NCBI RefSeq assembly: GCF_007489275.1
Contig: NZ_VLNR01000023.1
Coordinates: 18,828 to 82,827, forward strand
Length of the DNA stretch: 64,000 bases
Direction: 5' to 3'
Source: Aquimarina algiphila
GTDB taxonomy: Bacteria > Bacteroidota > Bacteroidia > Flavobacteriales > Flavobacteriaceae
Part shown: positions 7,297 through 15,499 of the stretch, piece by piece
Layout: every line of letters starts with the position of its first letter
Numbering within the stretch: the first letter of the stretch is position 1
The notes under the pieces: generated by a model
Seen by the model: the letters and a program-made list of their open reading frames with translations, nothing else
What the model was told of the DNA's origin: nothing
The model's database searches: none
Program-made: the position numbers and the translations under genes

Positions 7297-8369
7297 AGTA
7301 ATGGGTTGATTTGGATTAAATCAGGGAATATTTCATAAAGTTTTTCTATCAGCTTGCTGCAATCATTTTTTAAGACATCAGTGACAGGTAATTGATATTT
7401 TTCTTCATAAGCTTTTGTTATGTTTTCAACTTCTTGGTCATTCATATCTTCATGATTGATTGTTATTGCAATTACCTTGGATCCTGAGAAGGTTTCTAAC
7501 ATTTTTATTTCACTTTCTAGTGTTGGCATGGGAATTTTAGGAAAATCACACCTGGTGCGTCTTTTTGGTGGGTGTTGAAGGATAATAGCCTTAGGCATAG
7601 CGCCTCGGAGGATTGCACTTGAAGAGGTAAATGCCGGATGACTAAGTGCTCCTTGACCTTCTACTACAATAATATCAGGTTGTTCTTTAATTGCTTCCAG
7701 AATAGCATTTTCTACTTCTCCGGTAGCAAAACCAGAACTTAGAACATCTATGGCAATACCATATTTTGAACCTTGAAGTATTCCTGTTTGGCCTGTGGTT
7801 ATGAAGATGGCGTTCAAACCTTCATTCTTTAGAGCTTCTACCAACTTAAGTGCGGTGGTTCGCTTGCCAACTGCGCAATCTGTTCCGGATATCTTTATTA
7901 TTGGTGTTTGAACATTTCTAATTTTGCCGGTAAATTGGTGAAGATTTTTTTTCGAAGGTGGTTTTCTTACATCAAAAATAGATACATTATATTTTTTTGA
8001 GAGATGAATACAAACTTCATCATCTGAAAGAAACTCTGGAAGCCCATTTACAATGTGCATTCCAGTCTTAATGGCGGTGTATATAATTTTTTTCTCTTCA
8101 TCACTAAGTAAGGGCTGGAGAGGAGCAATTCCGTAGATAAAGTATTCCGGAATACTATCCAACATTTCGATAGCTTGATTAAAATTTTGGAATATTGGTA
8201 TTCCATTTTTGATTCCATCTAAATATTCTCCTGCATCCAGACCTGATTTTGTGCTATCAATAATACCAACGATTTTATACTTGTCAGAATGCCGTACAAG
8301 ACCGTTTGCTATTTTGCCGTCCAATTTGGCAAATTCATTTTCGCAGTAGACAATTGCCGATGTTTTCAT
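7278..8369 (-). CDS. DUF1611 family protein (DgcN-like)
   Basis: This 363-residue protein has the DUF1611 layout: an N-terminal Rossmann-like part (residues 1 to about 130), then a P-loop NTPase-like part with GTDCAVGKRTTALKL as Walker A-type loop and IIVVEGQGALSHPAF as a later conserved block. One member, DgcN, is reported as an acetyltransferase that acts with a racemase in D-glutamate breakdown; older annotations call the family NAD-dependent epimerase. Here its partner is the PLP racemase-VanX fusion that overlaps its 3' end by 19 bases. The pair therefore suggests D-amino-acid processing. The actual reaction is not shown by the sequence. Confidence 0.85.
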   Translation of the reverse strand: MKTSAIVYCENEFAKLDGKIANGLVRHSDKYKIVGIIDSTKSGLDAGEYLDGIKNGIPIFQNFNQAIEMLDSIPEYFIYGIAPLQPLLSDEEKKIIYTAIKTGMHIVNGLPEFLSDDEVCIHLSKKYNVSIFDVRKPPSKKNLHQFTGKIRNVQTPIIKISGTDCAVGKRTTALKLVEALKNEGLNAIFITTGQTGILQGSKYGIAIDVLSSGFATGEVENAILEAIKEQPDIIVVEGQGALSHPAFTSSSAILRGAMPKAIILQHPPKRRTRCDFPKIPMPTLESEIKMLETFSGSKVIAITINHEDMNDQEVENITKAYEEKYQLPVTDVLKNDCSKLIEKLYEIFPDLIQINPLLCQPQE

Positions 8370-8410
8370 AATTTGTGTGATTTAAGATAAAAATAGATTT
8401 CAGAAAGAGT

Positions 8411-8593
8411 TTAACTTCCTACCAATGCTCTTGCTGTCAAACCTAATTCCCATCTATCAGGATCATTTTGAAATCCACAGTAGTAAACTCCACTAATATA
8501 TCTCCGAACGATCAAGGAAATATTAGGGTTTATTTTAGTGAATACTGTATCTCCTACTTCATATTTTAGAATTACATTTTTATTTAGTTTCAT
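8411..8593 (-). CDS. Small SH3-like beta protein, 60 aa
   Basis: This 60-residue protein reads YEVGDTVFTKINPNISLIVR followed by RYISGVYYCGFQNDP. It is a paralogue of the 55-residue protein at 3686-3853, sharing GDTV, NP, LIVR, YYC.F and DP in the same order. It is the first gene of a probable three-gene minus-strand unit and lies 41 bases ahead of the DUF1611 gene. An imperfect inverted repeat (about 8607-8618 and 8658-8668) lies just upstream of its start. The function is unknown; a small beta-barrel is expected. Confidence 0.65.
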   Translation of the reverse strand: MKLNKNVILKYEVGDTVFTKINPNISLIVRRYISGVYYCGFQNDPDRWELGLTARALVGS

Positions 8594-9129
8594 AATTAAT
8601 ATTAGAAGAGGTTTATTTTTTTCATTTCTTTTGCCCCCAGAGAATTAATTAATAAGTAAATAACCTCTGAGGATAAAAAGAATCAGCAAGAAAGATGACG
8701 ATTTTAAAGAATCTATTCGAATGGCTTTAAGAATTTGACTAATTATGTGTCGTCATTTTATATTAAAATTGATCCATAACATTGATTTGTGTATTGTTTT
8801 AATATTTTCTTACTAAAGAATATTTGTGTTATAAGGTTTTATTCAACTTTATTAAGAAAGGCAGAGTTTTTAATTTCTACTTTTTTATTACCTGAAATGT
8901 TCTGTAGTATTTGTCAAATACTCCATAGTTATTATCATTTTGGTAATTCTAGGGCGGGGCGTTCAGGATTCATTTTTGAAAACGATTATGTTCTCATTCT
9001 ATAATATTTATTACAAAGATCTCCATAATTAATCGATGCAAGGTTATACAAATAGGAATGGAATGTTACATAAATCATAGGTTTTTAGTTTTTTGTAAAA
9101 AACTGATTTATACATTGGGATATTAACAG
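8594..9129. other. Intergenic stretch without a convincing gene
   Basis: Apart from two imperfect inverted repeats I see nothing supported. One has arms AGAGGTTTATTT at 8607-8618 and AAATAACCTCT at 8658-8668. The other pairs ATGACGA near 8695 with TCGTCAT near 8750. A 71-codon plus-strand frame at 8789-9004 is rich in Phe, Ile and Leu without clear helix periodicity and does not look like a gene. Confidence 0.4.
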
Positions 9130-9321
9130 TTATTTCTTTCCAAAGTTTTCGTCTTTTAATTTAGAATCGCAATAAGGACAAACTTTTTTAGTAAATACAT
9201 GCTCTGTTCCATCTGAGAAAGTGCCCGTTTAGGAAAATGACAGGATACTTTTGTCTCTTTTTAAGGCAGATTTTCCTGCAAAAATTATTGGGGTTCCACA
9301 TTTTAAACATTTAACTTCCAT
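9130..9321 (-). pseudogene. Zinc-ribbon protein interrupted by in-frame TAA
   Basis: A minus-strand reading frame from ATG 9321 to TAA 9130 would encode a 63-residue zinc ribbon with two CxxC knuckles: MEVKCLKCGTPIIF at the start and KKVCPYCDSKLKDENFGKK at the end. Codon 31 (9229-9231) is TAA, splitting the knuckles. The frame continues unchanged on both sides, so this is a nonsense mutation rather than a frameshift. Either the gene is dead or the base is a sequencing error; a CAA, AAA or GAA codon would restore it. There is no sign of stop-codon recoding. Confidence 0.6.
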
Positions 9322-9522
9322 TTTCCTAGAAGGGTGGGTTTATTCTTTATATAAAAAATTTACTAGTGTAGTCTATTGTTTTGCTAGGATTTATTAATAA
9401 CAAAGAGCAGTTCGATAAATGGCAAAAATCAATAGAAAAATGCTTAAAAAAGATAAAAAATAAGATAAGTTATCAAGCTTTTATAAAAATATAAGCGTTT
9501 GAATATTAGTATTTTAATCATT

Positions 9523-9553
9523 AAAAAAGCCCAAACAAATTGTTTGGGCTTTT
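9523..9553 (-). terminator. Terminator of tRNA-Phe
   Basis: The hairpin AAGCCCAAACA/TGTTTGGGCTT has flanking A and T runs and lies 5 bases beyond the tRNA 3' end on the minus strand. Its loop and arms are almost repeated at 773-799. Confidence 0.8.
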
Positions 9554-9557
9554 AAGG

Positions 9558-9630
9558 TGGTGCCTCCAGGAATCGAACCAGGGACACAAGGATTTTCAGT
9601 CCTTTGCTCTACCAACTGAGCTAAGGCACC
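9558..9630 (-). tRNA. tRNA-Phe (GAA)
   Basis: The reverse complement from 9630 folds as a cloverleaf. The acceptor GGTGCCT pairs with AGGCACC, the D-arm reads TAGCTCAGTTGGTAGAGC, the anticodon arm AGGACTGAAAATCCT carries GAA, and the T-arm reads CCTGGTTCGATTCCTGG. The discriminator is A, then CC is encoded but the final A is not. The 3' end faces the accessory region on the left, the usual side for island insertion. Confidence 0.97.
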
Positions 9631-9646
9631 TTGTTGTAAGCGGATG

Positions 9647-9677
9647 CAAATATAGAACGCTTTTTTTAATCCTCAAA
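9647..9677 (-). promoter_or_regulatory. Promoter of tRNA-Phe
   Basis: On the minus strand a TTTTG box (9674-9677 and one base beyond) precedes TATATTTG (9647-9654) by 19 bases. This is the Bacteroidota -33/-7 pattern, and it ends 17 bases before the tRNA 5' end. Confidence 0.7.
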
Positions 9678-9728
9678 AGAAAAAATTAAAAAAATCGTTT
9701 TGTACTTTTGCAACTTAGAAATAATGAT

Positions 9729-10460
9729 ATGAATCTTGTCGTTGATGTAGGGAATACGTATACTAAAATTGGAGTTTTTGATACATCTGAAATTGTTTAT
9801 AAAAATACAATTAAACAGAATTCTTTTAAAAAGGAGATAGAGCGTGTGAAAAAAGAATACCCTCTGATTGCCAAAGCAATAGTTTCTTCTGTTGGAAATA
9901 TGAATAAAGATCAAATACTGTATGTCAAGAATTCTTTTAATACTCTAATGTTGGATCATAAGGTTAACATGCCATTTAAAAATTTATATAAAACACCAAA
10001 TACTCTGGGTATTGATCGTATGGTTCTTGTTTCGGCTGCAGTAGATCAGTTCCCAAAGAAGAATACCCTGATTATTGATGCAGGAACTTGTATTACCTAC
10101 GATTTTAAAAATGAAAAAGAAGAATATATTGGTGGAGCAATAGCTCCCGGGTTACGATTACGATATAGCAGCTTAAATAATTTTACTGCAAAATTACCAC
10201 TGTTAGAATTGACATCTCCCCAAAATCACATAGGAAAAAGTACAGAAGAAGCTATACATTCGGGTGTGGTTTTCGGAATTTTATATGAAATTAAAGGAGT
10301 AATTGAAGAATATTGCAACATTTATCCTGATTTAACAGTTATTTTAACCGGAGGAGATGCACATTTTTTGTCTAAAAGATTAAAAAATGGCATATTTGCC
10401 ACTTCCAATTTTTTATTGGAAGGATTAAACTGCATTTTAGCTTTTAATAATAGTAGATGA
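9729..10460 (+). CDS. coaX: Type III pantothenate kinase
   Basis: CoaX phosphorylates pantothenate, the first step of coenzyme A synthesis. The 243-residue protein shows the ASKHA-fold signature: VVDVGNTYTKIGVF at the N-terminus (phosphate 1 loop), LGIDRMVLVSAA and LIIDAGTCITYDF in the middle (catalytic Asp and phosphate 2), GGAIAPGLRLR, and VILTGGDAHFL near the end. The frame is open 7 codons further upstream, but a TACTTTTG -7 box at 9703-9710 lies in that stretch, so the ATG at 9729 is preferred. It overlaps the next gene by 4 bases (ATGATAA-type junction) and is divergent from tRNA-Phe. Confidence 0.95.
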   Translation: MNLVVDVGNTYTKIGVFDTSEIVYKNTIKQNSFKKEIERVKKEYPLIAKAIVSSVGNMNKDQILYVKNSFNTLMLDHKVNMPFKNLYKTPNTLGIDRMVLVSAAVDQFPKKNTLIIDAGTCITYDFKNEKEEYIGGAIAPGLRLRYSSLNNFTAKLPLLELTSPQNHIGKSTEEAIHSGVVFGILYEIKGVIEEYCNIYPDLTVILTGGDAHFLSKRLKNGIFATSNFLLEGLNCILAFNNSR

Positions 10461-11701
10461 TAAAGAAGATTTTAGTAGTTGTATTAGTGCATATTGCGGT
10501 AATATCTTATGCTCAGGAGGGAACCTCTTCACCGTATTCTTTTTATGGAATTGGAATACCAAAATTTAAAGGAACGGTAGAAAATAGATCGATGGGGGGA
10601 TTAAGTGTACTTGCAGATAGTATTCATTTAAATCTTCAGAATCCAGCATCATTTAGTGAGCTTGGATTAACCTCATATACGGTAGGAACATCATATCGTA
10701 ATTTTAAATTAAGTAATGCCAATGAATCGTCCTCAGGAGAGAATGCATCATTAGATTACCTTGCTATAGGTGTTCCGGCAGGTAAATTTGGATTCGGATT
10801 TGGAGTTATACCACTTACTTCTGTAGGATATCGTATTAATAATATTGTAGATGACGGATCAGAATTTCAATTTGAAGGGACTGGTGGTTTAAATAAGGTT
10901 TTTTTAGCTACTGGGGTTAAAGTTAACAAGAATCTAAGCGTAGGTGTAGATTTAAATTATAACTTTGGAAATATTGAGAATAAAACAATACTAAGAAGGC
11001 CTGATGTACAGTTTGATACCAGAGAAATAACCAGTACAGATTTATCAGCTTTTAGTTTGTCTTTTGGAGTAAGGTATAAGACTATGGTTTCTGAAAAACT
11101 AGAACTGGTTGCTTCGATTGTGTCAACACCATCTTTTGAGTTAAAAGCAGATGGTACCAGAGAACTAGCTACTGTAGTAATTGCAAATAATGGTAGAGAG
11201 ACGGTAGCAGAAAGACAAGAAATAAACGTTGGTGATCAAAAAATTGATCTTCCTGCCGAGTTTAAATTCGCTAGTGGTATAGGACAGCCAAGAAAATGGT
11301 TTGTTGGAGGAGAATATACATATCTTGATTCTGGAGAATTTACTAATATTGTATCCGGTCAGGATAATGTTGAGTATGAAAATGCTTCAAGATTTAAAGC
11401 AGGAGGATACTATATCCCTAAGTATAACTCGTTAACGAGTTATTTTAGTCGTGTTGTTTATCGGGCAGGATTTCGATATGAAGAGACAGGATTGAATATA
11501 AATGGAAATTCGATTGATGAGTTTGGCATATCTTTTGGAGTAGGACTACCAGTTGGCAGATTATTCTCTAATGCTAATATAGGTTTTGAGTATGGTCAAC
11601 GAGGGACAACAGATTTTGGATTAGTTAAAGAAGAGTTTTTTAACGTTTCTTTGAGTTTATCATTAAATGATAAATGGTTCAGGAAAATAAAATTTAATTA
11701 A
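10457..11701 (+). CDS. Outer-membrane beta-barrel protein
   Basis: This 414-residue protein has a clear signal peptide (residues 1-19, VVVLVHIAVISYAQ) followed by alternating, glycine- and aromatic-rich strands such as FGFGFGVIPLTSVGYRI, SFGVRYKT and FGISFGVGLPVGRLF. The last residues, LSLSLNDKWFRKIKFN, look like a closing strand. It resembles the OMPP1/FadL-like barrels common in flavobacteria. It overlaps coaX by 4 bases and heads a run of envelope genes (TPR protein, LptC). The substrate is unknown; a structural or transport role in the outer membrane is inferred. Confidence 0.8.
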   Translation: MIKKILVVVLVHIAVISYAQEGTSSPYSFYGIGIPKFKGTVENRSMGGLSVLADSIHLNLQNPASFSELGLTSYTVGTSYRNFKLSNANESSSGENASLDYLAIGVPAGKFGFGFGVIPLTSVGYRINNIVDDGSEFQFEGTGGLNKVFLATGVKVNKNLSVGVDLNYNFGNIENKTILRRPDVQFDTREITSTDLSAFSLSFGVRYKTMVSEKLELVASIVSTPSFELKADGTRELATVVIANNGRETVAERQEINVGDQKIDLPAEFKFASGIGQPRKWFVGGEYTYLDSGEFTNIVSGQDNVEYENASRFKAGGYYIPKYNSLTSYFSRVVYRAGFRYEETGLNINGNSIDEFGISFGVGLPVGRLFSNANIGFEYGQRGTTDFGLVKEEFFNVSLSLSLNDKWFRKIKFN

Positions 11702-11721
11702 ATACAATAATTAACACAGCT

Positions 11722-13092
11722 ATGAATACGAAAGTTTTATTTGTTATAGCAACAGGATTAGTTTTGAGTACTACAAGTATAAATGCTCAAGCTACGGACT
11801 GTGCAACGACAGCTTCTATTGCTTATGAACATGCAAAGGTAAAGAACTATGATGCGGCAGAAGAGCCATTATGGAAAGTAAGAAAAGAATGCCCTACATA
11901 TAGTGTTGCGACGTATCAATTTGGAAAAAAATTGTTAGAAGCAAAATATAAAAAAGCTTCTGGTGCGCCTAAAACAACTTTGGCAAATGAATTGATTGCC
12001 TTGTGGAAAGAGCGTTTTCAGTATTTTCCAGGAAAGACCAAAATTGGAGATATGCATTCTGATATAGGTCAACTCATGTATGATAATAAAATTGGTACTA
12101 AAGAAACTCAATTTGCTGAATTTGATAAAGGATATTCAGAGGATAAGAAAAACTTTAAAAGACCAAAAAAGTTATACACGTATTTCTCACTTTTTGTAGA
12201 TCTTCACGGTGAAGGAAAAAAAGAACTTCAGGGCGTTTTTGATTTGTATGATGATGTTACAGAAAAAATCGAAAATGAAGAAAATAGGTTAGCAAAAATT
12301 ATTGCAGAACTTACAGAAAAAGAAGAAGCAGGTACAGCTTTATCTTCTAAAGAGAAAAGAGCATTAAAAAACTCAGGAATTAATTTAACAGCTTTTAGTA
12401 AAGTAAAAGCTGGAATTAATCAGAAATTAGGAGAATTAGCAGATTGTAAAAACCTGATTCCTTTATATACAGGACAATTTGAAGCAAAGAAGGCTGATAT
12501 AAATTGGTTAAAAGGTGCTGCAGGTAGAATGTCTGCAAAAGAATGTACAGAGGATCCATTATTCTTTAAGTTGGTAGAGGCATTACATAAATCAGATCCT
12601 TCTGCTAAAACAGCTTACTATTTAGGACTTTTAGCTTTAAAAGATAAAAAGACTACTACTGCATTAAAGTATTTTAATCAATCAGCAGAATTAGAAACTA
12701 AATCAAGTGATAAGGCAAAGGTATACTTCAAGATTGGTGAGATAATGAAAAAGCAAGGTAGTAAAGGAAAAGCCAGAAGCTACTATAGAAAAGCATTAAA
12801 ACAAAAACCTTCTATGGGGATATGTTACTTGAGAATAGCAAGTATGATTGCTAGTAGTGCAAATAGTTGTGGAACCGACGTGTTTAGTAAAAGAGCGGTA
12901 TATTGGTTGGCTGAAAACTATGCTAGAAGAGCTGGGAAAATAGATCCAAGCTTAAAGTCTACAGCAAATAAATATGCAGCAAATTATCGCGCTAAGGCTC
13001 CGACAAAGACAGATATTTTTAACAACCCAGGAATAACATCCGTTAGTGTTGGATGTTGGATTGGAGAAACCGTTAAGGTGCCTAAACTGTAA
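11722..13092 (+). CDS. Periplasmic TPR protein
   Basis: This 456-residue protein has a signal peptide ending at NAQ (residues 1-22). Helical repeats follow: an N-terminal pair around ASIAYEHAKVKNYDAAEEPLW, a charged coiled-coil middle at about residues 175-235, and clear TPR units near residues 290-360 (AYYLGLLALKDKKTTTALKY and KVYFKIGEIMKKQGSKGKAR). TPRs act as protein docking surfaces. Its stop codon overlaps the lptC start by one base (TAATG), so it is co-translated with an LPS-export gene. A role in outer-membrane assembly is inferred from this context. Confidence 0.8.
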   Translation: MNTKVLFVIATGLVLSTTSINAQATDCATTASIAYEHAKVKNYDAAEEPLWKVRKECPTYSVATYQFGKKLLEAKYKKASGAPKTTLANELIALWKERFQYFPGKTKIGDMHSDIGQLMYDNKIGTKETQFAEFDKGYSEDKKNFKRPKKLYTYFSLFVDLHGEGKKELQGVFDLYDDVTEKIENEENRLAKIIAELTEKEEAGTALSSKEKRALKNSGINLTAFSKVKAGINQKLGELADCKNLIPLYTGQFEAKKADINWLKGAAGRMSAKECTEDPLFFKLVEALHKSDPSAKTAYYLGLLALKDKKTTTALKYFNQSAELETKSSDKAKVYFKIGEIMKKQGSKGKARSYYRKALKQKPSMGICYLRIASMIASSANSCGTDVFSKRAVYWLAENYARRAGKIDPSLKSTANKYAANYRAKAPTKTDIFNNPGITSVSVGCWIGETVKVPKL

Positions 13093-13649
13093 TGCAGGAT
13101 AAAAAAAAATATATATTAATGAACATTGTCATAGCATTTGCTGTGACAATGTTTTTTTCATGCCAATCTAAAAAAATAACTTCTCCCGATTATTTAGAAT
13201 CCGAAGAAGCTCCTATTGCAGAAGCTTTTGAAGTAAATCTTAAATATACTGATTCAGGAAGGCTTACCGCTATATTAAAAGCATCTAGAATTTTAGACTA
13301 TTCTAATCGATCTTTTGCGTATCATGAGTTTCCAGAAGGAATCATATTAGATATTATAGATGAAGATGGAAAAGTAAGTGTGGTTACCTCTGATTATGCA
13401 ATTTCTTATCAGGAAACAGGAATAATTGATATGAGAGGTAATGTAGATATCCTAACAGCAGATAGTACACATTTACAAGCAAAACAATTGTATTGGAATC
13501 AAAACCTTAGCTGGGTATTTACCGATCAATCGTATAAAAGTTATCTCCCGGATGGTACTATTAATGAAGCAGATGGTTTTGATGCTAATCAGGATTTTAC
13601 TATCTTGAATTCAAGAATTAATGACGGAGTAATGTTTATAGAGGAGTAA
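13092..13649 (+). CDS. lptC: LPS export protein LptC
   Basis: LptC is the bitopic inner-membrane component that passes lipopolysaccharide from LptFGB to the periplasmic bridge. The 185-residue protein has an N-terminal hydrophobic anchor ending in FFSCQSKK, which could instead be a lipoprotein site (Bacteroidota LptC proteins often have one). An OstA/LptA-like beta-jellyroll follows (SDYAISYQETGIIDMRGNVD, STHLQAKQLYWNQNLSW). The ATG overlaps the TPR gene stop. The neighbours are envelope proteins, and lptE lies at 29375 in the same window. Confidence 0.85.
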   Translation: MQDKKKYILMNIVIAFAVTMFFSCQSKKITSPDYLESEEAPIAEAFEVNLKYTDSGRLTAILKASRILDYSNRSFAYHEFPEGIILDIIDEDGKVSVVTSDYAISYQETGIIDMRGNVDILTADSTHLQAKQLYWNQNLSWVFTDQSYKSYLPDGTINEADGFDANQDFTILNSRINDGVMFIEE

Positions 13650-13658
13650 TCCACTACT

Positions 13659-13853
13659 ATGAAGAAAGTATTTAAATTTTTTGAATATGCCTATTTAGTA
13701 ATTATGTGCTTTTTTTTATATGAGGCATATGAAGAATGGGGGCAAGAAGGAGGGAGAAGTATGCTCTATCTTTTTTTTGCAATAGCAGCGATCTTTATGT
13801 TTTTCTTTAAAAGAAACTTTAGAAAAAGATTTGAAGCAAATAACAAGAACTAA
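13659..13853 (+). CDS. Small membrane protein, 64 aa
   Basis: This 64-residue protein has two hydrophobic segments (about residues 9-22 and 34-49, the latter LYLFFAIAAIFMFFFK) separated by an acidic loop EAYEEWGQEGGRS, and a basic C-terminal tail. Two membrane spans with both ends inside are expected. It lies 9 bases after lptC and 3 bases before the CNNM gene, so it belongs to the same operon. I know similar unnamed proteins at this position in flavobacteria; their role is unknown. Confidence 0.75.
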   Translation: MKKVFKFFEYAYLVIMCFFLYEAYEEWGQEGGRSMLYLFFAIAAIFMFFFKRNFRKRFEANNKN

Positions 13854-13856
13854 TTC

Positions 13857-15146
13857 ATGGAATTACATTTTATTGTTATTATACTTTGTTTAATTCTTTC
13901 AGCTTTTTTTTCAGGGATGGAAATTGCTTATGTTTCCTCAAATAAAATTCATATTGAAATTGAAAAAAAACAAGGAGGGTTTATATCAAATATCCTTACT
14001 CGTTTAACCAAAAAACCTTCTAAGTTTATTGCAACAATGCTTGTTGGTAATAATGTGGCTTTGGTGATTTATGGGTTTTATATGGGAGAGGTATTGATGA
14101 GTCTATTTAGTTCGTTACTACCATCACCATATTGGGTATTAGACTATTTTATTACAGAATTAAATCTTTTGACCCAAACCATTATTTCTACAGGGATTAT
14201 TTTAATTACTGCTGAGTTTTTGCCAAAAGTATTTTTTCAAATTTACTCAAATACGTTGCTTAAAATATTTTCTTTTCCTGCTTATGTCTTTTATATTATT
14301 TTTTCGCCAATTTCATCATTTGTAATCTGGGTTTCAGATTTTGTGCTCAAGAAGTTTCTAAAAACTGATGGAGATCAGGTTCAACTAGCTTTTAGTAAAA
14401 CAGAATTAGGGGATTATATTAGTGAGCAGATGGAGACCGTTGAAAAAGATGATGAAATAGATAGTGAAATTCAAATTTTTCAAAATGCTCTTGATTTTTC
14501 TGATGTCAAATCAAGAGAGGTAATGATTCCTAGAACCGAGGTGGTTGCTGTAGAGAAATCCCAATCTATAGAAGAAGTTAGTAAAATATTTATAGATACC
14601 GGGTTGTCAAAAATAATTGTATATAACGGCAATGTAGATGATATTATAGGGTATGTACACTCTTTTGAATTGTTTAAAAAGCCAAAGTCTCTAAGAGCAA
14701 TTTTACTTCCTGTAGTTTTTGTGCCAGAGACAATGTTTGTAAAAGATGTGCTTAATCTTTTGACAAAAAAACATAAAAGTATAGCGGTTGTTATCGATGA
14801 GTATGGAGGTACTAGTGGTATTATTACTGTAGAAGATATTGTGGAAGAGCTATTTGGTGAGATTGAAGACGAACATGATTCTATAGAACTTATTGAAGAA
14901 CAAGTTGCTGATGACCAATATAGGTTTTCTGCAAGAATAGAAGTAGATCATATCAATGAATTGTATAAATTAGACCTTCCTGAAGATGAAAATTACGAAA
15001 CCCTGGGAGGGATGATTGTAAATCATACAGAAGAAATTCCACAACAAGGAGATGAAGTAAAAATAGATGGATTTAGAATTAAAATTATAGAGACTTCTAA
15101 TACCAAAATTGAAATTGTCGAATTACAAGTGATTACTGAGGAGTGA
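13857..15146 (+). CDS. CNNM/CBS/CorC transporter-associated protein (hemolysin family)
   Basis: This 429-residue protein has the three-part layout of CorC/YtfL/HlyC proteins. A CNNM (DUF21) membrane domain covers residues 1 to about 180, with the start motif SAFFSGMEIAYVSSNK. A CBS pair lies at about 205-330 (REVMIPRTEVVAV; VVIDEYGGTSGIITVEDIVE). A C-terminal CorC_HlyC domain follows (ETLGGMIVNHTEEIPQQGDEV). Family members are linked to Mg2+/Co2+ efflux and bind nucleotides through the CBS pair; GldE of gliding bacteria is a relative. It sits 3 bases after the small membrane protein. Whether this is GldE cannot be decided here. Confidence 0.88.
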   Translation: MELHFIVIILCLILSAFFSGMEIAYVSSNKIHIEIEKKQGGFISNILTRLTKKPSKFIATMLVGNNVALVIYGFYMGEVLMSLFSSLLPSPYWVLDYFITELNLLTQTIISTGIILITAEFLPKVFFQIYSNTLLKIFSFPAYVFYIIFSPISSFVIWVSDFVLKKFLKTDGDQVQLAFSKTELGDYISEQMETVEKDDEIDSEIQIFQNALDFSDVKSREVMIPRTEVVAVEKSQSIEEVSKIFIDTGLSKIIVYNGNVDDIIGYVHSFELFKKPKSLRAILLPVVFVPETMFVKDVLNLLTKKHKSIAVVIDEYGGTSGIITVEDIVEELFGEIEDEHDSIELIEEQVADDQYRFSARIEVDHINELYKLDLPEDENYETLGGMIVNHTEEIPQQGDEVKIDGFRIKIIETSNTKIEIVELQVITEE

Positions 15147-15499
15147 TTTTGGTTCTTGTTGATTTAAAATAAAAGTCGATTCTTCTCGGTTTTTATGTGC
15201 TCCTTATTTTAAAAAGTTTCCTGATACCGTTAATATGTATACTATTTTTTGTGCCTTTACTTTTAGGAAGTTTATGGCTTACTGTTACATGTAAAATAAC
15301 ACAATTTTTTATTGTTTATCGAGTTATAAAACAATAAAAAGATGATTTAATTTAGGTGAAAATGCATCATAAAGACTTTGTTGACCTTATTTACATAAAA
15401 AAAGCAAAAAACTTAATAATACTTTCAGAATTTTAATTGGTATTATTACAATAAAATGGTACTTTCGCCCACTATATTTTGAATAAATAATTACACATC
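15147..15499. other. Intergenic region ahead of ppiD
   Basis: No gene is seen in these 353 bases. The right end carries the promoter described at 15437-15467. The rest is A/T-rich with no clear hairpin terminator after the CNNM gene and no recognisable RNA element. Confidence 0.5.
15437..15467 (+). promoter_or_regulatory. Promoter of the PpiD-like gene
   Basis: TTG at 15437-15439 and TACTTTCG at 15460-15467 are separated by about 20 bases. This fits the Bacteroidota -33/-7 consensus (TTTG and TAnnTTTG) with one change in the last box. The ATG follows 33 bases after the -7 box. Confidence 0.55.

Noticed and set aside
8789..9004. 71-codon plus-strand ORF
   Set aside because: Composition is typical of A/T-rich noncoding DNA (Phe, Ile, Leu and Ser without periodicity), with no family pattern and no neighbouring partner.
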